Source of the DNA: an uncultured Clostridia bacterium
GTDB lineage: Bacteria > Bacillota > Clostridia > Christensenellales > Borkfalkiaceae
DNA length: 64,000 nt
Direction of reading: 5' to 3'
Assembly: GCA_944372575.1 (NCBI GenBank)
Contig: CALVZS010000003.1
Coordinates: forward strand, 1 to 64,000
Below are positions 18,715 through 28,600 of this stretch, in pieces. The translations under genes were made by a program, and so were the position numbers. Position 1 is the first letter of the stretch. Every line of letters starts with the position of its first letter. The notes below the pieces were generated by a model, which had not been told where the DNA came from, did not search any database, and saw nothing but the letters and a program-made list of their open reading frames with translations.

Positions 18715-21282
18715 ATGAGAAAGACAAACCGCTTACGGCATATTCTGCTTCTCGTTTCGGCTGTTCTCATTCTGTTGCTCTGTCTTGCAGGATGTGCGGC
18801 AACGCCGGAATATACGGTTTGTTACAGAGCCGGCGATCATGCTGCAGCGGAGGCTTCTCTGCCGCAGGATGCACTCGCTGCGCAGGGGGAACAGATCACG
18901 CTTGCGCCTGCGCCCGCCCCTGCCGAAGGCTGGCAGTTTGAGGCATGGTCGGACGGAGAGGAGACATATTCTCCCGGAGAGAGCTACACCGTGACGGAGA
19001 ACGTCACGTTTACGGCGCTGTGGACACAGACGCAGGTTTCACCCGAACCCGGGCCGGAGCCGGAACCGGAACCTCAAAGAAAGTTTACGGTGACGTTTGT
19101 CCTCGGGGAACACGCTGATGCGGCATATCCGGTGCCTGCACCCGTCACGGCGGCAGAGGGGGAGGCTGTTTTGCTTCCGTCGCCCGCCCCGGAGCGCGGT
19201 TACCGCTTTGACGGATGGTATCATGGGGGCGTACGCGTCTCAGAACCCTTTGTTCCGACGGAGGATACGCTGCTCACGGCGCAGTTTTCCCTCGTGTACT
19301 ATCGCATTGTGTTCGAGGCGGCAGGTGCGGAAAATCCGAACACCGTCACCGGATATACCGTGCGCGACGAAACCGTCATACTCCTTGACGCATACAAACG
19401 CGGGTACACGTTTGACGGCTGGATGGATGCCGCAACGGGGGAGATCCTGCAACGGATCGATCCCTCCCGCGCGGAAGATCTCACGCTGCGTGCCCTGTTC
19501 ACGGCGATCCGCTATCCGATCACGTATTCTCTCGGCGGCGGGGAAAACCATGCGGACAATCCCGCTTTCTATACGGTGGAGAGCGGGGTCATCGCTCTTC
19601 GGCCGCCCATGCGTGCGGGGTATGATTTTATCGGGTGGACGTATGCGGGGCAGAGCAATCCGGTGCGCGACGTCACGATCCCCGCAGGTTCGGTGGGAGA
19701 GATAACATTTACGGCGCATTGGGAACTTCATGCATACCTCGTTTCGGTGGACGGCATCCCGCTGGTGCGGCTCACGATGGGCGAACGATACGCGCTCTCG
19801 CTTCCGGTGCGCCGGCCGGACAGCACATTTATGGGCTGGATGCGGGGCGGAACGCTGCTCTTTACGCCGCAGGACAACGTGCTTACGATGGGGACGGAGG
19901 ACGTCCTGCTCACAACGCGCTGGGCCGATCATCATGCGATCGCCGGCCGTGAGGAGGCGCTTGCCGTCTTTGCCGATGACGGTGCGGAGGGCATGACGCT
20001 TGCTGCCGACATGACATTGTACGAGCGGGTGGAACTTTCCCGTCCGTTTCTGCTCGATCTCGGCGGGTATTGCGTCACTTTCTCGGCGCAGACGCCGGGC
20101 GGATTTTCTTTCACAGGCGCGGCAGAGGTGCGGAACGGGACGATCCGCATGCAGGCGGAGGAGGCGGATGCGTGCGCCTGCGCCATAACGGTGCGCGGCG
20201 GCCCGTTTACGGCAGATGCTCTCACGCTCGTCTCAGACGGCGCAGGGATCGCGCTGCTCTCGGGAACGCTTGCGCTTCGTGCCTCGGAGATTACTGCATA
20301 CGGGGAATTTGCCGTCGCCGCAGACGTCTCTTTAGGGGCCGGCGGGCCGCTGACGCTCACGGCTTCCTCCTGCAGTTTTTGTGCGGAGGGGAAGGAGAGC
20401 GCCGCACTCCTCTTCAACGGAAGGGGAACGCTCACCATGTCGGACTGCGCGCTTACGGGCGGGCGGCAGGGGCTTGTCCTGCGCCGCGGCGACGCCTCAG
20501 TGACCGGATGTATGATTGCCTCACGCATGGAGGGCGCGTCTCCTGCCGCAGAATGGGGCAGCGGCGCCCATGTCCCCATGGCCTGCGCTGTGGCGGGCGA
20601 TCCCGTCGGAAACGGGACGGACGCCAACCTCACCGTAAGCGGAACGCAATTTCTTCTGCCGGACGGCGTCAGCGCAGGGCGCATTCTGCTCTTCGGCTCG
20701 TCCAATCTGACGGGCGTGGCGCGTCTTTCCTACTCCTGCGACGATGTGTTTCTGCATGGGATCGCCGCGGCGGGCGGGATCGTCTGCAGCGGGGCGGCGT
20801 ATGTCCTCGCCGGACATCTGGAGGAATATCATGCCGCCAGGGAGGTCACCTGCACGTCGGACGGCTGGCGCGCATACTATGTCTGTCCGCGCTGCGGGAG
20901 TTATTTCGATCTTGACGGCAATGCCGTCACATGGGAGCAGATCTTTCTTCCGCGTCCTGCGCAGGGGCATTTCTACACCGTGAATTATGATCCGGAGAGC
21001 TGCGTTCTCTCCTATGGGTGCAGCCGCGGCGACACGGAGGAGGTGAATACCTACCTCGAATTTTCCTCTGACCGGGGCGAAGTCGTCGTCGGCGAGGATG
21101 CCTTTCACTATTCTGCCGGGGAATTCCGGATCGATCTGTCGGAGGTATCCGTCAAAGGGCTCATGCCGTCCGAGCGCCTGGTCGGCTTTTGGGTGGGGGA
21201 TGTTTACTGTCCCGTCAACGCGATTGTCAGCCTCATGAACGCCAACTCTGTTCACGCCGTCATCGATGCCGTATCGGCTTGA
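18715..21282 (+). CDS. Lipoprotein with Flg_new repeats and a beta-helix-like region
   Basis: An 855-residue protein with a signal peptide and lipobox (LLLCLAGC, Cys24). It continues with about six Listeria-Bacteroides (Flg_new) repeats up to about residue 400, joined in places by a Pro/Glu linker (PEPGPEPEPEP). Residues about 420-690 contain short repeated beta-strand segments of the pectin-lyase or beta-helix type (GTLTMSDCALTGG-like turns). A CPRCGSYFDLDG motif follows at about 725, a cysteine pair common in Firmicutes surface proteins. The last 75 residues form a module also found in the 1898-residue lipoprotein downstream. GAGGTGACAT before the ATG sets the start. No promoter was recognised in the 70-nt gap after the rarA promoter. 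The role is probably adhesion or surface structure; ligand unknown. Confidence 0.85.
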   Translation: MRKTNRLRHILLLVSAVLILLLCLAGCAATPEYTVCYRAGDHAAAEASLPQDALAAQGEQITLAPAPAPAEGWQFEAWSDGEETYSPGESYTVTENVTFTALWTQTQVSPEPGPEPEPEPQRKFTVTFVLGEHADAAYPVPAPVTAAEGEAVLLPSPAPERGYRFDGWYHGGVRVSEPFVPTEDTLLTAQFSLVYYRIVFEAAGAENPNTVTGYTVRDETVILLDAYKRGYTFDGWMDAATGEILQRIDPSRAEDLTLRALFTAIRYPITYSLGGGENHADNPAFYTVESGVIALRPPMRAGYDFIGWTYAGQSNPVRDVTIPAGSVGEITFTAHWELHAYLVSVDGIPLVRLTMGERYALSLPVRRPDSTFMGWMRGGTLLFTPQDNVLTMGTEDVLLTTRWADHHAIAGREEALAVFADDGAEGMTLAADMTLYERVELSRPFLLDLGGYCVTFSAQTPGGFSFTGAAEVRNGTIRMQAEEADACACAITVRGGPFTADALTLVSDGAGIALLSGTLALRASEITAYGEFAVAADVSLGAGGPLTLTASSCSFCAEGKESAALLFNGRGTLTMSDCALTGGRQGLVLRRGDASVTGCMIASRMEGASPAAEWGSGAHVPMACAVAGDPVGNGTDANLTVSGTQFLLPDGVSAGRILLFGSSNLTGVARLSYSCDDVFLHGIAAAGGIVCSGAAYVLAGHLEEYHAAREVTCTSDGWRAYYVCPRCGSYFDLDGNAVTWEQIFLPRPAQGHFYTVNYDPESCVLSYGCSRGDTEEVNTYLEFSSDRGEVVVGEDAFHYSAGEFRIDLSEVSVKGLMPSERLVGFWVGDVYCPVNAIVSLMNANSVHAVIDAVSA

Positions 21283-21298
21283 ATTGCATTCTCTTCTT

Positions 21299-21320
21299 CC
21301 TCCCTTCGGGGAGGTTTTTT
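21299..21320 (+). terminator. Intrinsic terminator
   Basis: CCTCCC-TTCG-GGGAGG stem-loop followed by six T, 16 nt after the end of the 855-residue lipoprotein gene. Confidence 0.9.
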
Positions 21321-21360
21321 CATATTGTGTCATGTTTTCCGAGAAAATAATTAACAGCCC

Positions 21361-21389
21361 TTGACAATAGGATTGTAAGATGCTATACT
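21361..21389 (+). promoter_or_regulatory. Promoter of the 1389-residue lipoprotein gene
   Basis: TTGACA (21361-21366), 17-nt spacer, TATACT (21384-21389). The transcript should start near 21396, inside an inverted repeat at 21392-21413, and reach the ATG at 21436. Confidence 0.88.
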
Positions 21390-21391
21390 GT

Positions 21392-21413
21392 CAATGTTAT
21401 ACGATTAACATTG
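21392..21413 (+). repeat. Inverted repeat over the transcript start
   Basis: CAATGTTA-N6-TAACATTG: two exact 8-nt arms centred just downstream of the predicted transcript start. Position and symmetry fit a repressor operator or a 5'-end mRNA hairpin. No regulator is identified. Confidence 0.6.
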
Positions 21414-21435
21414 TGTGTTTGCTGCGAGGTTTTTT

Positions 21436-24400
21436 ATGAAACGACTGCAAAGATGGATCATGACGGCGGCCGCTCTCTGTATGCTTGTCCTCTGCCTGAC
21501 CGCGTCGGGCTGTGCGAAAGGGGAGGAGGAACCCGCGGCAAAGGAGTATACACTCTCATTCGTGCTTCCGGAGGGCGCCGGGACGCTTCCGGCTGTCCGC
21601 GCCGAAGAGGGGGCGCCGATCGATGTCCCTCAGCCGCCTGAATATGCGGGACATACCTTCCTCGGCTGGTATCTCGAGGCCGATTTTTCCGGCAGCGCTC
21701 AGACGCTCCCGGAAGTCATGCCGGGGGAGGACAGGACATATCATGCCCTCTATGAAGAGATGCGCTATACCATGACTTTTCTTTCCGACGGCGAGACGCT
21801 CCGCACCGTCAGCGGAAAGGAGGGGTCGGCGATCGCCCCGCCCGCAGATCCGGTGAAAAAAGGGTATCGTTTCGACGGCTGGTATCTTGAGGCGGACTTT
21901 TCCGGCGGTGTGCAGACCCTGCCCTCCCTCATGCCGGGCGAAGATCGTACATACTATGCAAAATTTACGCGTGTCGGCACGCTTTCCTTTGTCGCGGAAG
22001 GGGCGGCCGCCATTCCCGATATTGTCGCGCCCGTCGGATCGGTGATCGTTCCGCCTGCCGATCCCGTGCGGGAGGGGGCGTACTTCGTCGGCTGGTTCAC
22101 GCAGCCGGACGGCGGAGGCGAGGCGGTGCCGCAGCTGCCTTCTGTTATGCCGGAGACGGACAGGACGGTCTATTATGCCCTGTTCCGGGACTATTTTCGC
22201 CTCTCTTTTGACGGGAACGGCGTTCCCGTTCCGGACGGACTGCCGCCCGTTATAGCCGATCGCGACGGCAGCGTCACGATCCCGGAAGCGCCCTCTGCGG
22301 CAGGACTGCGCTTTATGGGCTGGACGGCGGAGCGTGACGGCAGGCTCACTTTTGACATTGCAGGCAATCTCTCCGAGGGCTCCGGCTATGCCGGCGGGGA
22401 GCGCATCACGCTCACGCAGGACATGACCCTCTATGCCCAGTGGGCAGTCGGCTACCGTGACGTGGCAGGTACGCAGAACGTGGTATATGTATGCGCAAAT
22501 GTGACGGGGATCGGCGCTGCCGTATTCGTGCGGCCGGGGATGTCCGACAAACTCGGCTTTTTTACGGACGACGGGAGCGGAAATGCGGAATTTTCCTTCT
22601 ATTTCGACGCTGCCAAGGGGGGCGACGTCGTGGGCAGGCTCCAGGCAGACGGAACTTACCGCCTGCGCGACGCGACATACGGCCTCTGGATGCGGTATGA
22701 CTATGCCGCCGGCGAGCTTCTGCCCGAACTTCTGCGTTCGGATGGCTACGGTAATGCGGGCCTGTTCACGATGGCGGGAGATCAGATCCGCCTTACCGTG
22801 TACGGGGAATACGCCGCAGAGGGGCAGGAGTATGTCTTTACCGAATGCGATCCCGCAACGGGCGAGCCGGTGAATGCGGGAGAAACCTTCTTTTTCCTTT
22901 TGCAGACGGCACGGTCCGCCGGGGCTGCGGGGGAGGATGAGATCAGCGGGCGCTTTCTTCGCCGCGGGAACGAGGCGCAGGCGTATTTTCTCTATGAAAA
23001 CGGCGCGCTCGGCGCGCAGCTTCTGGAACTCGACGGCTACGGCGGGGCACATCTGTACGCCTCCGATGCGCAGGGGCAGCCCGTTCTGACGGCGCAGGGG
23101 CGCTATGCCGCTGCGCCGTCGGAAAATGCGGGCGAGTGGGCGTTCACACCTGACTCCGGCACGGCGCAGGCATTCCGCTTTATCCTCTCTTCGGTGCAGG
23201 ACGGCGCGGGATATACCTACTTCGTCTATCTTATCTATGATGCCGCCCGTGCGGGGGAGCTGTCCGAACGGGAGGGTGCGGGGAAGATCGTGACGGACGG
23301 ATACGGCGGCATGGTCTATACGGCTGCCTCGGGCGAGCGCTACGAGGGACTGTTCCTCTTTGAAGAGGGCGCTTCCCCCAATACGACGTTCTACGTCTAT
23401 GACGGATCGTCCGTCATTTCGCAGATGTATTTTGAAATCGACTGGACAGGCCGGACATTCTCTGTCGGCACGCAGGAGTTTTCTGTCAGCGCGGACGGCG
23501 TGCTCACGGCCTATACGGGGACGTCGCAGACGGTGGAGATCCCCGCCGCAGTGGGCGGCATTGCGGTGACGCACATCGCGGCGGATGTCTTCAACGGAAA
23601 AGAGCTCGTGAGCGTCGTTCTGCCTGCCTCGGTGCGCTCGATCGGCGCGCGCGCCTTTCAGAATGCGGACGGTACCCTCCGCCGTGTGACCTTCCTCGGC
23701 AGCGTTCCGCCCGAGATCGATCTTTCTGCGGCAAACGATCCCTTCCGCTGGCCGTCCGCAAGTTTTGTCATCGTCGTACCGGACGGGGCGAAGCAGGCGT
23801 ATGCGGATGCATTTTCGGCGGCGTGGAAGGCGGGAGGCCGTACGGGCGAACTCTATCGCATCCGCAGTGCGTCGGAGGCCGACCGCGCGCCCGAATTTGA
23901 GGTCGATGAGGCGGGCGTACTCATCGCCTACAACCGTCCCGATGGGCAGAAGGGGGCGTATGACCTTGTGCTTGCGACGGGGTATACGCAGTCCGGTGAA
24001 GCGCGCACGATCCTTGCCGTCGCCGCCGAGGTGTTCATGGGGGATCCCGATCTCAGGAGCATTGACCTGGGCGCCGTGACGGAGGTGGGCGAATTTGCCT
24101 TTGCATACTGTACGGGACTGCGCACCGTGACGGCCGATCATCTGCGCCTGATCGGGGCGGGCGCATTCATCGGCTGCGGACAGCTTGGCCGGGCAGACGG
24201 GGCGCTGGAACTCCCCGCCGCCGTGAGCATCGGGATGAACGCATTCCGTACCTGTATTTCGCTGCGCCGCGTGACGGCGGGTGCCGCCCTGCGGGAAATC
24301 GGCGCCGGCGCCTTTGCCGAGATCAAGACGGATGCAGACCGAACCGATCCGTTCTGCCTTGTGCTGACGGGCGGCACGCCGCCGCAGATGGCGTCCGGCA

Positions 24401-25605
24401 TGTCCGGTTCACAGTCCCTGAACGTCTTTCTCGGCAACAGTTCCTATCGAATCGAGCTTCCCGACATCGCCTGTGCTCTCGCATGCTATGCAAGGGCGGA
24501 CTGGAAGAGCTACTGCAATTCGCTCGTCCTCCCGTCCGGAAGCGAGCAGGGGATGTATCTGTCCGGTTCGGACGTGCTGCGCCTGGACGGAAGGGCGGTC
24601 TTTCTCGGGACGGAGATCTGGCTGTATGCCGTCTCCGGCAGCACCATCACATTCTACGTCTACTCCTCTGCAACGCTCTCCTATGCGACGTTTTCCGGCA
24701 CGATCGGGGGCGGGACGGTCGCATTCACATACGGCGGCGTTGAGTATCGCTTCCGCAGGGCGGACGGCGCGATCAGCTATGTCTCTTCGGACGGCGCCTA
24801 TACGCTGGAAGTGCTCGACGCGCATGAGCTGGATCCGGAGGAATGGGCGAATCGTCCCTACTTTGACGAAAACGGCGATCCCGTGTATGTGACGGACGAG
24901 GACGGCAACGTGACGATCGGCGCGGACGGGAAACCCGTGCAGGCGACCGTCCCTCCCGCACTCTGGCTGGTGCGCGTGCGCCTCAACGGGCAGGCGGCGG
25001 TCATGGCGCTGGGCGGATATTCCTCTCAAAAGAACATTACGGGATTTTTGGAGAACGGAATCGCATATGACTTTGTGATCACGTTCCGGGATGATACGTT
25101 TGTCTATACGAAGAGGATCACGCCGCGCACCCTTTCCGCGTCGGACGGCAGTACGCTCACCGTCAGCGGGAGTTCCTCTCTGATCCTTGCCGACCTTGCG
25201 CTCAAAGATTTCTGGATCGTTGCGGACGGCGTGCGCACGCGCGTCAGCGGCAGTGCGTCGTATACGGCGTCCTCGGCGGTCGCTTTTGCGCTTGACGGCG
25301 CGTTTGCGGTGCAGATCAATGTCCGCGGCACGGCGTATCTGATCTATATCGGGACGGAGGGGGAGAACTTTTTCTACGGTGCCGGCATTGCGGGCAGAAC
25401 GGCCAGGTCGTTCCGTGCGGCGGACGGGAGTATCGTCTTTGTCACCTATGACGGGGAAACGGCCGTGAGCGCCGCCTTTGTCCGCGGCACATCGTTTTTT
25501 GAGGCGGAGCTTTCCGGCCGGCAGGGCAGCGTTCTCACGCTGACGGAAGGGGGAAGGACGTACACCGTCACGCTTGCGCAGGACGGAACTTGTACAATCG
25601 TCTGA
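21436..25605 (+). CDS. Large lipoprotein with Flg_new repeats, DGYG modules and LRRs
   Basis: The start at 21436 follows GCGAGG and gives a basic N-terminus, hydrophobic core and lipobox (LTASGC), 1389 residues in all. Four Flg_new repeats occupy about 35-350 (each with GYRFDGWYLEAD-like cores). Then come three looser modules of about 100 residues that each contain DGYG(G/N) (about 440, 540 and 620) and recall calycin-like or lipocalin-like beta sheets, though no family was recognised. Short LRR_5 blocks follow (about 695-745 and 860-985), and further beta-rich repeats run to the end. The neighbour 48 nt downstream is of the same type, so the two are probably cotranscribed. A surface or substrate-binding role is likely; nothing indicates an enzyme. 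Confidence 0.85.
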   Translation: MKRLQRWIMTAAALCMLVLCLTASGCAKGEEEPAAKEYTLSFVLPEGAGTLPAVRAEEGAPIDVPQPPEYAGHTFLGWYLEADFSGSAQTLPEVMPGEDRTYHALYEEMRYTMTFLSDGETLRTVSGKEGSAIAPPADPVKKGYRFDGWYLEADFSGGVQTLPSLMPGEDRTYYAKFTRVGTLSFVAEGAAAIPDIVAPVGSVIVPPADPVREGAYFVGWFTQPDGGGEAVPQLPSVMPETDRTVYYALFRDYFRLSFDGNGVPVPDGLPPVIADRDGSVTIPEAPSAAGLRFMGWTAERDGRLTFDIAGNLSEGSGYAGGERITLTQDMTLYAQWAVGYRDVAGTQNVVYVCANVTGIGAAVFVRPGMSDKLGFFTDDGSGNAEFSFYFDAAKGGDVVGRLQADGTYRLRDATYGLWMRYDYAAGELLPELLRSDGYGNAGLFTMAGDQIRLTVYGEYAAEGQEYVFTECDPATGEPVNAGETFFFLLQTARSAGAAGEDEISGRFLRRGNEAQAYFLYENGALGAQLLELDGYGGAHLYASDAQGQPVLTAQGRYAAAPSENAGEWAFTPDSGTAQAFRFILSSVQDGAGYTYFVYLIYDAARAGELSEREGAGKIVTDGYGGMVYTAASGERYEGLFLFEEGASPNTTFYVYDGSSVISQMYFEIDWTGRTFSVGTQEFSVSADGVLTAYTGTSQTVEIPAAVGGIAVTHIAADVFNGKELVSVVLPASVRSIGARAFQNADGTLRRVTFLGSVPPEIDLSAANDPFRWPSASFVIVVPDGAKQAYADAFSAAWKAGGRTGELYRIRSASEADRAPEFEVDEAGVLIAYNRPDGQKGAYDLVLATGYTQSGEARTILAVAAEVFMGDPDLRSIDLGAVTEVGEFAFAYCTGLRTVTADHLRLIGAGAFIGCGQLGRADGALELPAAVSIGMNAFRTCISLRRVTAGAALREIGAGAFAEIKTDADRTDPFCLVLTGGTPPQMASGMSGSQSLNVFLGNSSYRIELPDIACALACYARADWKSYCNSLVLPSGSEQGMYLSGSDVLRLDGRAVFLGTEIWLYAVSGSTITFYVYSSATLSYATFSGTIGGGTVAFTYGGVEYRFRRADGAISYVSSDGAYTLEVLDAHELDPEEWANRPYFDENGDPVYVTDEDGNVTIGADGKPVQATVPPALWLVRVRLNGQAAVMALGGYSSQKNITGFLENGIAYDFVITFRDDTFVYTKRITPRTLSASDGSTLTVSGSSSLILADLALKDFWIVADGVRTRVSGSASYTASSAVAFALDGAFAVQINVRGTAYLIYIGTEGENFFYGAGIAGRTARSFRAADGSIVFVTYDGETAVSAAFVRGTSFFEAELSGRQGSVLTLTEGGRTYTVTLAQDGTCTIV

Positions 25606-25653
25606 GAGACCAAATCGTATGATTGGAGAATAAAGAGATAAGGAGCAGGACAA

Positions 25654-28600
25654 ATGAAGCACAAATTGCACAAGATCGTTCTGATGCTTGCGCTCCTTGT
25701 ATGCATGGCATTCGGGTTTGCGTCATGCACACAGGAGCCCGCCTCGGAAGAGCCTGTCGAGTACACGGTCACGTTTGTACTCGGCGAACACGCCGCTTCC
25801 GGCGTGCAGGCGCCCGCACAGATCACGGCGGAGGAGAATGAACAGATCACTCTTCCCGCGGCGGTCACGGCGGCGGAGGGCTGGTCGTTTGCAGGCTGGA
25901 CGGACGGCAGTACAACGTATGAGGCGGGCGAAAATTATACGGTGACCGGGAACGCAACGTTTACCGCAGTATGGGAGGAGATTCCGCCGGAACCCGTTCC
26001 CGTTGAATACACGGTCACGTTTGCGCTCGGCGAACACGCCGCTTCCGGCGTGCAGGCTCCTGCACAGATCACGGCGGAGGAGAACACGCAGATCACCCTT
26101 CCCGCGGCGGTTGCGGCGGCGGAGGGCTGGTCGTTTGCAGGCTGGACGGACGGCGGCACAACGTATGAGGCCGGCGAAAGTTATACGGTGACGGAAAATG
26201 TCACCTTTACCGCAGAATGGAAGGAGGTTCCGCCGCCCGCACCCGTTGAATACACGGTCACATTTGCGCTTGGCGAACACGCCGCTTCCGGCGTGCAGGC
26301 GCCCGCGCAGGTGACGGCGGAGGAGAACGCGAAGATCACTCTTCCCGCGGCGGTCACGGCGGCGGAGGGTTGGTCGTTTGCAGGCTGGACGGACGGCGGC
26401 ACAACGTATGAGGCCGGCGAAAGTTATACGGTGACGGAAAATGTCACCTTTACCGCAGAATGGAAGGAGGTTCCGCCGCCCGCACCCGTTGAATACACGG
26501 TCACGTTTGCGCTCGGCAGCCACGCTGCTCCCGGCGCGCAGACGCCCGCGCAGATGACGGCGGAGGAGAATGAGCAGATCACTCTTCCCGCGGCGGTCGC
26601 GGCGGCAGAGGGTTGGTCGTTTGCAGGCTGGACGGACAGCAGCACAACGTATGAGGCGGGCGAAAGTTATACGATGACAAAGAACGTCACGCTTACTGCG
26701 GTGTGGAACGTGATTCGCGTCGCCGTCCGCTTTGACGCCAACGGCGGCACGGGAACCATGGCGGAGGATGCCTTTAATTGGGGAGACAACTACCGTTTCC
26801 CCGCGCCTGCATTCACGGCGCCCGCGGGCATGGAGTTTTTCGGCTGGTCGCCCGACAGAGTCACGATTTACGATACCGCCATTTCGGTGGGCGGATACCG
26901 TGCATTTATCTCCGGGAATGCAATCACGTTCTACGCCGTCTGGCGGGAGATCGCGCCTGTCGAGTACACCGTTACCTTTGACATCGGAGCGCACGCCGCT
27001 TCCGGTGCGCAGGCGCCCGCGCCGATCACGGCGGAAGCCGGCGCAGAGATCACTCTTCCCATGCCGCCTGCGGCGGAGGAGAGATGGGAGTTCTTCGGCT
27101 GGGGCCTTGACGGGTACCGGTATGATCCGGGTGAGACTTATGTCGTGACGTCCGATGTGACGTTCACCGCCATCTGGGCGCTCATCATGCCTGAACTTCC
27201 CGAAACATATCCGCTCACTTTCTACAGCGGCGTGTACAGCGGAAGCGGGATCACGGGCGAGACGCCGGCAGCGCAGCAGGTGGAAGTCGGGGAAACGGTC
27301 ACGCTTCCCGCATCCCCCTGGTCGCGGGAGGGTTATACGTTCTCCGGCTGGAAGGTGGAGCGCAATACGGCCGCAGAGGGTGAGGAGGCGGTCTGGGAGG
27401 ACATCTTTGATGCCGTCCGACAGCCGGGCGAGGAGTTCGCAATGCCCGCGGATGAGATCCGGCTGACGGCAGTCTGGCAGGAAGTGATCCTTGCAGTTCA
27501 TTTTGACGCCAACGGCGGAAGCGGGACGATGCAGGATGCCTCCGTCGTCTTCGGCAGAACATATTTCCTGCCCGAGACGGCCGGGTTCACCGCACCCGAA
27601 GGAATGCAGTTCGCGGGCTGGTCGCTGGACGGGAAGACACTGCTTGATACCGCCATTTCCCGCGGCGACTATGCGGAATATATTGAGGAGAACGCATTTA
27701 CGCTCTATGCCGTGTGGGAGCCGATCCCTGTCTATTCCGAAATTGCCGACGTTGCCGGCGTCTGGTCGAACGGCGGCATTGAGCTGATCATCTCCGGAGC
27801 GGGGGCAGACGATTCGGCGGGCATTGCGGGAACGGCGATTTCCGGCGGGATCGGATTCTCCGTCTATGCAATGCCGGACGGCACATTTGCCGGGTACGAC
27901 TTCCGCAATACGGCGTATGCGATCTCTTTTGCGGAGGGAATGCTCACCCTGACCGTTACGGCTGGAGAGGGCGAGCTGCAGATAAGTGTCTTTGAGGAGA
28001 GGCGTGCGCTCTCTGCCGATGCGGCGCAGAATACGCTCGGCAAGTGGGAGCGGAGCGATACCTCCCAGAAGTGGCTCATCGGCCGGGATGCCGCCCGCTA
28101 CGGCGCCTCCCTCTCGCAGGCATCCGTATTGATGATCGACCGGTACGTCCTGCTTACCTATACTGCCGGGATCCCGTATTCCTACCTGCTCTGTGCGGCG
28201 GGCGACGGGCTTTCGGGAACGTTCTACGGCGATCCTGAAAGGGAGGCGGCGGAAGTGACCTTCCGCGCAGGCAGCTTCCTCACGCTGACGGCAGAGGGCG
28301 AACTCAATCAGTTTGTGGATGCCGGCTCGGCGCCGGATGCCGATCTGCTTCCCGTTCCGCAGGCGCCTGAGGGACAGACATTTGAAAAGTGGGTGATTGC
28401 CGGCACGCAGACGGAGTTCGATCCCGCCGCGGCAATGACCGAAGATGTCAGCATCGAGGCGGTATTTGCGCAGTTCTCTGCTCCAGAAGAGGTCTTTGAG
28501 GGCGAATTTTCGTATAGCGGCAGCGATCCCTTTACGGTCGTCGCATTTTCCGTCAACTTTGAAGAAAAGACGGTCTCCTATCGCCTGAAGGACGGGACGG

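Noticed and set aside
21556..24141. Long open frame on the minus strand (about 860 codons) opposite the lipoprotein gene
   Set aside because: It mirrors the GC-rich codon pattern of the plus-strand gene, is rich in Arg and His, matches no family, and lacks a ribosome-binding site or promoter. The same holds for minus frames at 25723-29517, 9719-11650 and 12623-14317.
25759..26706. CRISPR array
   Set aside because: The repeats are 243-bp coding units in frame, with no short repeats and unique spacers.
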